Translations under genes and position numbers: made by a program
DNA from: Variovorax paradoxus
GTDB taxonomy: Bacteria > Pseudomonadota > Gammaproteobacteria > Burkholderiales > Burkholderiaceae_C
Direction of reading: 5' to 3'
Assembly: GCF_009755665.1 (NCBI RefSeq)
Contig: NZ_CP046622.1
Location: 3,658,001-3,722,000, forward strand
Length of the DNA: 64,000 bases
In this document: positions 59,973 to 64,000 of the stretch, one piece after another
Layout: each line of letters opens with the position of its first letter
How positions within the stretch are numbered: position 1 is the stretch's first letter
The notes under the pieces: generated by a model
The model's database searches: none
Seen by the model: only the letters and a program-made list of their open reading frames with translations
What the model was told of the DNA's origin: nothing

Positions 59973-60085
59973 GCGAGCTTGCTTGGGGCGGCCCTGCGCG
60001 GCGCTCATAGGTGCACCCTTGGCGCTACGCGCCTTCCCGCCAAGCGGGAGCGAGCTTGCTTGGGGCGGCCCGGCGCGGCGCTCAT
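59973..60085. repeat. 36-bp direct repeat between the ketosynthase and ACP genes
   Basis: A 36-bp sequence starting GCGAGCTTGCTTGGGGCGGC occurs at 59973-60008 and again at 60050-60085, with one mismatch (CCCT versus CCCG). The second copy reaches into the last codon of the ACP gene. On the leftward strand each copy encodes a short frame starting MSAA-GRPKQAR. Similar GC-rich units may be dispersed in the genome; I cannot check that here. Confidence 0.75.
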
Positions 60086-60357
60086 GCCTTGCCCGCTTGC
60101 GCCAGGTGGCTCGCCAGGTGTGCGATGGAGGTGAGTGCGCGGCGCGTTTCCTTGCTGTCGGGCATGCGTACGCCGAAGCGCTGCTGGATCGTCATCGACA
60201 CCTGCAGCGCGTCGAGCGAGTCGAGGTCGAGCCGGGCTTCGGGGCCGAACAGCGGCTCGTCGTCGCCAAGGCCGCCCGGAGGCGCCTCTTTTTCAACAGC
60301 TTCGAGCACCATGGCCTTCAGGCTGGCGATGAATTCGGCGGATACGGAGTCGGTCAC
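60082..60357 (-). CDS. Acyl carrier protein
   Basis: A 91-residue phosphopantetheine carrier. The attachment serine is in ARLDLDSLDALQVSMTIQQR, preceded by a helix (LKAMVLEAVEKEAPPGG). The start is GTG at 60357, overlapping the ABC permease stop as GTGA. It would carry the growing chain for the ketosynthase downstream. Confidence 0.85.
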   Translation of the reverse strand: MTDSVSAEFIASLKAMVLEAVEKEAPPGGLGDDEPLFGPEARLDLDSLDALQVSMTIQQRFGVRMPDSKETRRALTSIAHLASHLAQAGKA

Positions 60358-61511
60358 GATGCAGGCCTGCGAAACAAGAAGACGGCGAGCAGGAACATGG
60401 CGGCCGCAAACAGCACGAGCCGGCCGATCTGCGGCAGGGTGTCGGCCACGCCGCCACCGCGCAGCAGCACGGTGAGCAAAGCTTCCAGCCCCCAGTTCAT
60501 CGGAGAGATTTCGACCAGCCGCTGCATGAAGCCCGGCATGACGAACTTCGGCACCATGATGCCGCCGGCAGCAGCCATGAGTACGTTGACCATCGGGCCG
60601 ATGGTCGCGGCCTGCGCATGGCTGCGCACGGCACAGGCCAGCGCGAGCGACAGGCTCACCGCGGCCAGGCTCACGGCCGCCAGCGCAACCACCAACGCAC
60701 CCCAATCGATACCCGCAAGCGAAAGCGCATCGCCGCCGATCAGGGGCATCAGCCAGATGCCGGCAGCAAGCATCAACACGGCCTGCAGCGCGTTGACGCC
60801 GAGGTAAGGCAAGGCTTTGGACATCAGCAACATGAAGCGCGACACACCCAGGCTGCGCAGCCGGCCCAGCGCGCCCGAGCTGCGCTCCTGCACGAACAGG
60901 CTGGAGAGCGACGCCACCACGAAGAACATGCCGAATACCAGCCATGCCGGCACGTTCTGCTGCACCGACGTGGGTCGCGGCCCGGCGGTGGAATAGCGCT
61001 CGGCATTCACCAGCGCCTGGATCGAAGCGCCGGGCGGCGGGCCGGAGGTGCCGGGCACCGCAAGCGCCAGCCGGGCCTTCAGTTCGCCGGAGGCGCCGAC
61101 GAGTTCGGCACGCAGGGCATTGAACAGGTTCGCGTCGATGCCCGGCTCCGTCAGCAAACGGACGTGCGCCTTGGTCGAGAGCGCGGCTGATTCGAGCTCG
61201 GCCGAGAGGCCCGGCTCCAGCACGATGACGTACTTGAGCGCGCCGCTGCGCAGCCGTGCCTCCCAGTCGGCACCGAGCGCTTCAGGCGCACCGTGGCTGC
61301 GCTGCCAGATCTGCTGCAGCCATTGCGCCGGCGTTTCGGTGTCGCGCATGTCCACGGCATAGCTGAGCTCGGCGAGCGGTGGGCGGTAGATGTCCTTGAG
61401 CGTGAGCGACATCAGCACGATGAAGACCATCGGCATGAGGAACAATGCGGCCAGCCCGTGCATGTCGCGCACGAGGGCCAGCAGTTCCTTCTTGATGAGT
61501 GCGAAGAGCAT
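60354..61511 (-). CDS. ABC-2 type transporter permease
   Basis: A 385-residue protein with the ABC-2 layout: one N-terminal helix (HGLAALFLMPMVFIVLMSLT), a large external loop of some 170 residues, then five helices (WLVFGMFFVVASLSSLFVQE, and VNVLMAAAGGIMVPKFVMP). The segment RSSGALGRLRSLGVSRFMLL is the coupling helix. Start ATG 61511 is 7 bp after the ATPase stop. Together with the ATPase it would export a lipid or polyene product. Confidence 0.87.
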   Translation of the reverse strand: MLFALIKKELLALVRDMHGLAALFLMPMVFIVLMSLTLKDIYRPPLAELSYAVDMRDTETPAQWLQQIWQRSHGAPEALGADWEARLRSGALKYVIVLEPGLSAELESAALSTKAHVRLLTEPGIDANLFNALRAELVGASGELKARLALAVPGTSGPPPGASIQALVNAERYSTAGPRPTSVQQNVPAWLVFGMFFVVASLSSLFVQERSSGALGRLRSLGVSRFMLLMSKALPYLGVNALQAVLMLAAGIWLMPLIGGDALSLAGIDWGALVVALAAVSLAAVSLSLALACAVRSHAQAATIGPMVNVLMAAAGGIMVPKFVMPGFMQRLVEISPMNWGLEALLTVLLRGGGVADTLPQIGRLVLFAAAMFLLAVFLFRRPAS

Positions 61512-61518
61512 GGCGTGT

Positions 61519-62427
61519 TCAGTCGCGCAACGAGCGGTGGGTGAGCGCCATGAAGAGCTGCTCCAGGTCGTGGCGGCCGAATTCCGCGTGGCGCACTTCG
61601 ATGCCTTCGGCTTCCAGCGCCGCCAGCACAGGGCCGGGACCGGTGCCTTCGTGCAGGTGCACGCGCCAATGCACACCGCCCGGCTCCACAGTGCCAAAGC
61701 GCGAGAGCATGGCCTCGTCGAGGCCATCGGCTGCCAGTGTCAGCAGCATTGCACTCTTCGACAGCAGCTCTTCAAGCGAGCCTTCGCGCAGCACGTGGCC
61801 ACGGTCAAGAATGGCCACGCGGTCGGCGATGGCCTCGATTTCTTCCATGTAGTGCGAGGCATAGATCACGGCGGCGCCCTGCTGCGCGAGGCTCTTGATC
61901 GCGTCGAGGATGAACGCACGCGATTGCGGATCGACGCCCACGGTTGGCTCGTCGAAGAGCATCAGCTCAGGTTCGGGCAACAGCGCAATCGCAAGGTTCA
62001 ATCGGCGTTTCAGGCCACCCGAGAGCCGCTCGGCCCGCACGCCCGCAAACTGTTCAAGCTGCGAAAAGCGGGTGCAGGCTTCGATGCGCGTCTTCTTGCG
62101 CTCGCCAGAGAGCCCCCCGGCCGCGGCAAAGCACGCAAGGTTCTCGGCCACGGTGAGCATGGGGTAGAAGGCCTGGTCCTGCGGAGCGACCGCAATGCGG
62201 GTGGGCGCCTTGGCTCGCACCTGCTGCAGTGGCTGGCCGTCGATATGGATCTCGCCTGACTGCACTGCGAGCGCACCCGACAGGTGGGAGATCAGCGTGG
62301 TCTTGCCTGCGCCGTTAGGACCGAGCAAGCCCATCACGGAGCCTCTGGGGACGGCGAGCGAGACGTCAGCCAACGCGGCCGCATCGGCGTGCGGATAACG
62401 GTAGCTGAGGTTCTTCAGTTCGAGCAT
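61519..62427 (-). CDS. ABC transporter ATP-binding protein
   Basis: A 302-residue ATPase of the CcmA/DrrA group. Walker A is LLGPNGAGKTTLISHLSGAL, the signature ERLSGGLKRRLNLAIALL, Walker B LMLFDEPTVGVDPQSRAF, and the switch histidine is in VIYASHYMEEIEAIADR. The C-terminal 60 residues are an accessory domain. It pairs with the ABC-2 permease directly downstream. Confidence 0.93.
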   Translation of the reverse strand: MLELKNLSYRYPHADAAALADVSLAVPRGSVMGLLGPNGAGKTTLISHLSGALAVQSGEIHIDGQPLQQVRAKAPTRIAVAPQDQAFYPMLTVAENLACFAAAGGLSGERKKTRIEACTRFSQLEQFAGVRAERLSGGLKRRLNLAIALLPEPELMLFDEPTVGVDPQSRAFILDAIKSLAQQGAAVIYASHYMEEIEAIADRVAILDRGHVLREGSLEELLSKSAMLLTLAADGLDEAMLSRFGTVEPGGVHWRVHLHEGTGPGPVLAALEAEGIEVRHAEFGRHDLEQLFMALTHRSLRD

Positions 62428-62492
62428 GTAGCGGTTGCTCTTTGGGCGCGCTGTTGTTCGGGGCGCCGCTGGTTCAGGGCGGGTGCAAAGGC

Positions 62493-62710
62493 CACCGGGT
62501 ACTCCCCTCCGCGAATGTCCCCCGCCCTTCGGGCTCCTCCTTTATTTCGCTGCGCGGAGCACCCGATGCCCTGTGCACTTGGGCACGCTCGTGGTGTACC
62601 GCTGATCAACGACTGCTCTGTGCAACGCACCCGCTGGCGGGGTGCCTTGCGCAGCGAAATAAAGGAGGAGGCCGCAGGCCGGGGGACATTCGCGGAGAAA
62701 GGCACCCCGT
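62493..62710. repeat. Large imperfect inverted repeat in a 351-bp gap
   Basis: The gap 62428-62778 holds no gene. Arms of about 70 bp at 62493-62563 and 62640-62710 are near-complementary; both include the core CTCCTCCTTTATTTCGCTGCG (in one orientation) preceded by CCGCGAATGTCCCCC. The 76 bp between them contain nothing recognisable. The structure resembles the dispersed BIME/REP-like elements of this bacterial group. It could also fold into a long hairpin in the transcript before the ATPase gene. Confidence 0.75.
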
Positions 62711-62778
62711 CGGCGGGTGCGCGCCCCGAGCAACGCATTTCAAACACAACGCGGCGAACAGAAAACCAATGCGTCATC

Positions 62779-63759
62779 TCAAGCAACAGCAGCCTTCAGA
62801 TCGCGAAAGAAGGTTTCTTCCTGCTGAGCCTGTTCACGCAGACGATCGGCCAGCGCGGCAGGATCGACCGGCTCGCGCCCCTTCACCATGCGCGCCGCCT
62901 TGAGCGCGAACGCGCGCCAGCCGTCGCCGATGGCGATGAGCCGTTCGGACATCTGCTGCAGCTGCGGCTTGTCGAGCAGTACCGCCGCCTCCTGCAGAAA
63001 GCCGGCATAGATGAATCGGAACCCTGCCCCGCCGGTCCCGATTTCTTCCTGCATGCGCACCACATGGCCGATGAAGTCGACACTGCGCGGATCGCCGGAC
63101 GGGAGCTTCTGCATGCGGCTGGCCAGCGTGCGCATGCCGCGCACGCCGACGATCGGAATGGGCGCCAGCATGTTGCGCACGGTCTTGCGGATCGCCTTTG
63201 TGACCGATGCAGCGTCGACTGCCTTGCGCTCGATGGCCTGCGGGTAGTACATGAGGCCCTTGGGCGCGAGCACGCCCTTGGCGAAGCGCGCGCGCGACAG
63301 GTCTGCACTGGCGCAGCGCACCGGCTCTTCGAACACGGGGTCGCTGATCAGGTAGTCGTCGCCCTCCTTGCCGTACACCAGCAGGTTGTGCGCGTTGAAG
63401 TGAAAGCGCATGTTGGGCGGAAAGTACGGCAGCCAGTAGACCGAGGTCTGCAAACCCACGAGCTGCCCGTCGGCCAGCAAGGCGTCGAGGCGCTGTGCGC
63501 CGGCTTCGGGGCTGCGAAAGGTCTCGAAGCGAAAGCGCGCGGCCATCGGGGCCAGCAGGCCCTTGATGATGGCCTTGGGCGGCATGCGGTACGAGATGAG
63601 CGGCAGGCCCGACAGCTTGATGAACGGCAGGTAGGCGAACGACAGCGCCGACGAAAGGCCGAGCGCCATGCTCTCGGTCATGGGCACGCCGTGGTGGCGC
63701 ATCAGGTTCGAGATCACGCCGCTTTCGCAGTGTGCCGCTTGTTGGTGTTCGAATTTCAC
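62779..63759 (-). CDS. BtrH N-terminal-domain protein (DUF4872-type)
   Basis: A 326-residue protein from GTG 63759, overlapping the upstream gene stop as GTGA. It starts KFEHQQAAHCESGVISNLMR, with the putative nucleophile Cys near residue 10. NAHNLLVYGKEGDDYLISDP gives the histidine region and aspartate, the layout of papain-like BtrH acyltransferases. In butirosin biosynthesis BtrH transfers an acyl chain from a carrier protein to an amine. Here the neighbouring ACP suggests the same kind of transfer; the acceptor is unknown. Confidence 0.78.
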   Translation of the reverse strand: MKFEHQQAAHCESGVISNLMRHHGVPMTESMALGLSSALSFAYLPFIKLSGLPLISYRMPPKAIIKGLLAPMAARFRFETFRSPEAGAQRLDALLADGQLVGLQTSVYWLPYFPPNMRFHFNAHNLLVYGKEGDDYLISDPVFEEPVRCASADLSRARFAKGVLAPKGLMYYPQAIERKAVDAASVTKAIRKTVRNMLAPIPIVGVRGMRTLASRMQKLPSGDPRSVDFIGHVVRMQEEIGTGGAGFRFIYAGFLQEAAVLLDKPQLQQMSERLIAIGDGWRAFALKAARMVKGREPVDPAALADRLREQAQQEETFFRDLKAAVA

Positions 63760-64000
63760 GGCAGGCCTTGCAAGGTGGAAATGGGCAGGCCCAGCGCCTC
63801 CGAGTAGCGCGCCAGGTGCTTCTCGGGCAGCGCCGCAAAATGCTTCGGCTTCAAGTGGCGGCGCACGCGCCATTGCCAGAAGCCGCTGGTTTGCGAGAGC
63901 AGCGCCACGTCCATGCGGCGCTCGTACATCCAGTATTCGAGCGGCGATGCGAGCCCCTGGGCCACACGCTCCCTGGCGGCCTGCGCCTGCTCGACCAGCA
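63756..64000 (-). CDS. Partial gene at the right edge of the window
   Basis: Only the 3' end is present; the frame stays open to base 64000, so the start lies outside. The visible C terminus ends MDVALLSQTSGFWQWRVRRH, then LKPKHFAALPEKHLARYSEA. I do not recognise the family. Its TGA overlaps the GTG start of the BtrH-like gene, so it belongs to the same lipid or polyketide cluster. Confidence 0.7.
   Translation of the reverse strand, partial: LVEQAQAARERVAQGLASPLEYWMYERRMDVALLSQTSGFWQWRVRRHLKPKHFAALPEKHLARYSEALGLPISTLQGLP

Noticed and set aside
1..64000. tRNA or rRNA genes, riboswitches
   Set aside because: No cloverleaf, rRNA core sequence or known riboswitch consensus noticed on either strand by eye.

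Overview
The window is chromosomal DNA from a high-GC betaproteobacterium, most likely a Comamonadaceae member close to Variovorax. The evidence is the tricarboxylate-transporter (Tct/Bug) systems, the beta-ketoadipate genes, very tight ATGA/GTGA gene overlaps, and the overall gene families and codon use. The genus is an inference. I saw no rRNA, tRNA or CRISPR array.

Layout. (1) 1-1915: a truncated RidA gene, a divergent LysR regulator and a DsbA/FrnE-like oxidoreductase. (2) 1971-16141: an aromatic and hydroaromatic catabolic block. Two shikimate-dehydrogenase homologues, a TctCBA transporter, PcaB, PcaC, a Bcr-type MFS pump and PcaD form one long leftward unit. 3-Dehydroshikimate dehydratase plus an MHS-type transporter form a second unit. 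A divergent IclR regulator and an extra Bug protein lie to the right. Both promoters carry paired 15-bp boxes exactly 21 bp apart that resemble PcaR sites, so one regulator probably controls both units. Together the genes would take shikimate-type compounds to protocatechuate and, after a ring cleavage encoded elsewhere, through the beta-ketoadipate branch. (3) 16172-21533: a winged-helix protein, a membrane-anchored small protein, and a fructose-type ABC transporter (FrcBCA order) with a ROK regulator. (4) 21686-31073: a type VI secretion module of VgrG, an Rhs effector with an AT-rich variable C-terminal toxin, a probable immunity gene and three small accessory genes. (5) 31387-33704: a PPP-type MFS transporter and chorismate synthase (aroC).

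(6) 33731-41130: the most unusual region, a 7.4-kb island bounded by a perfect 27-bp direct repeat. It holds a lone VirD4-type coupling ATPase and a 1119-aa zeta-toxin protein. The C-terminal ~120 residues of that protein look like the XVIPCD secretion signal of antibacterial type IV secretion effectors. Upstream is a tandem array of three antitoxin/zeta-start units. The first two zeta copies stop inside the P-loop, the second antitoxin copy is frameshifted, and a shredded virD4 remnant lies at the right edge. I read this as a type IV secreted zeta toxin with a growing immunity array. No VirB genes or integrase lie in the window.

(7) 41109-46438: a small coiled-coil-like protein, a DHA2 drug-efflux pump with SRPBCC and ArsR genes, a cupin, an acyltransferase and a nitronate monooxygenase. 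(8) 46518-52506: acyl-CoA dehydrogenase, etfA and etfB, an MscS channel and a histone-deacetylase-family enzyme. (9) 52581-58333: a MoxR / DUF58 / TgpA transglutaminase operon, then a lytic transglycosylase and an HD hydrolase. (10) 58364-64000: a lipid or polyketide-like cluster (chain-length-factor-like protein, ketosynthase, acyl carrier protein, ABC exporter, BtrH-like protein, partial gene) that runs off the right end.
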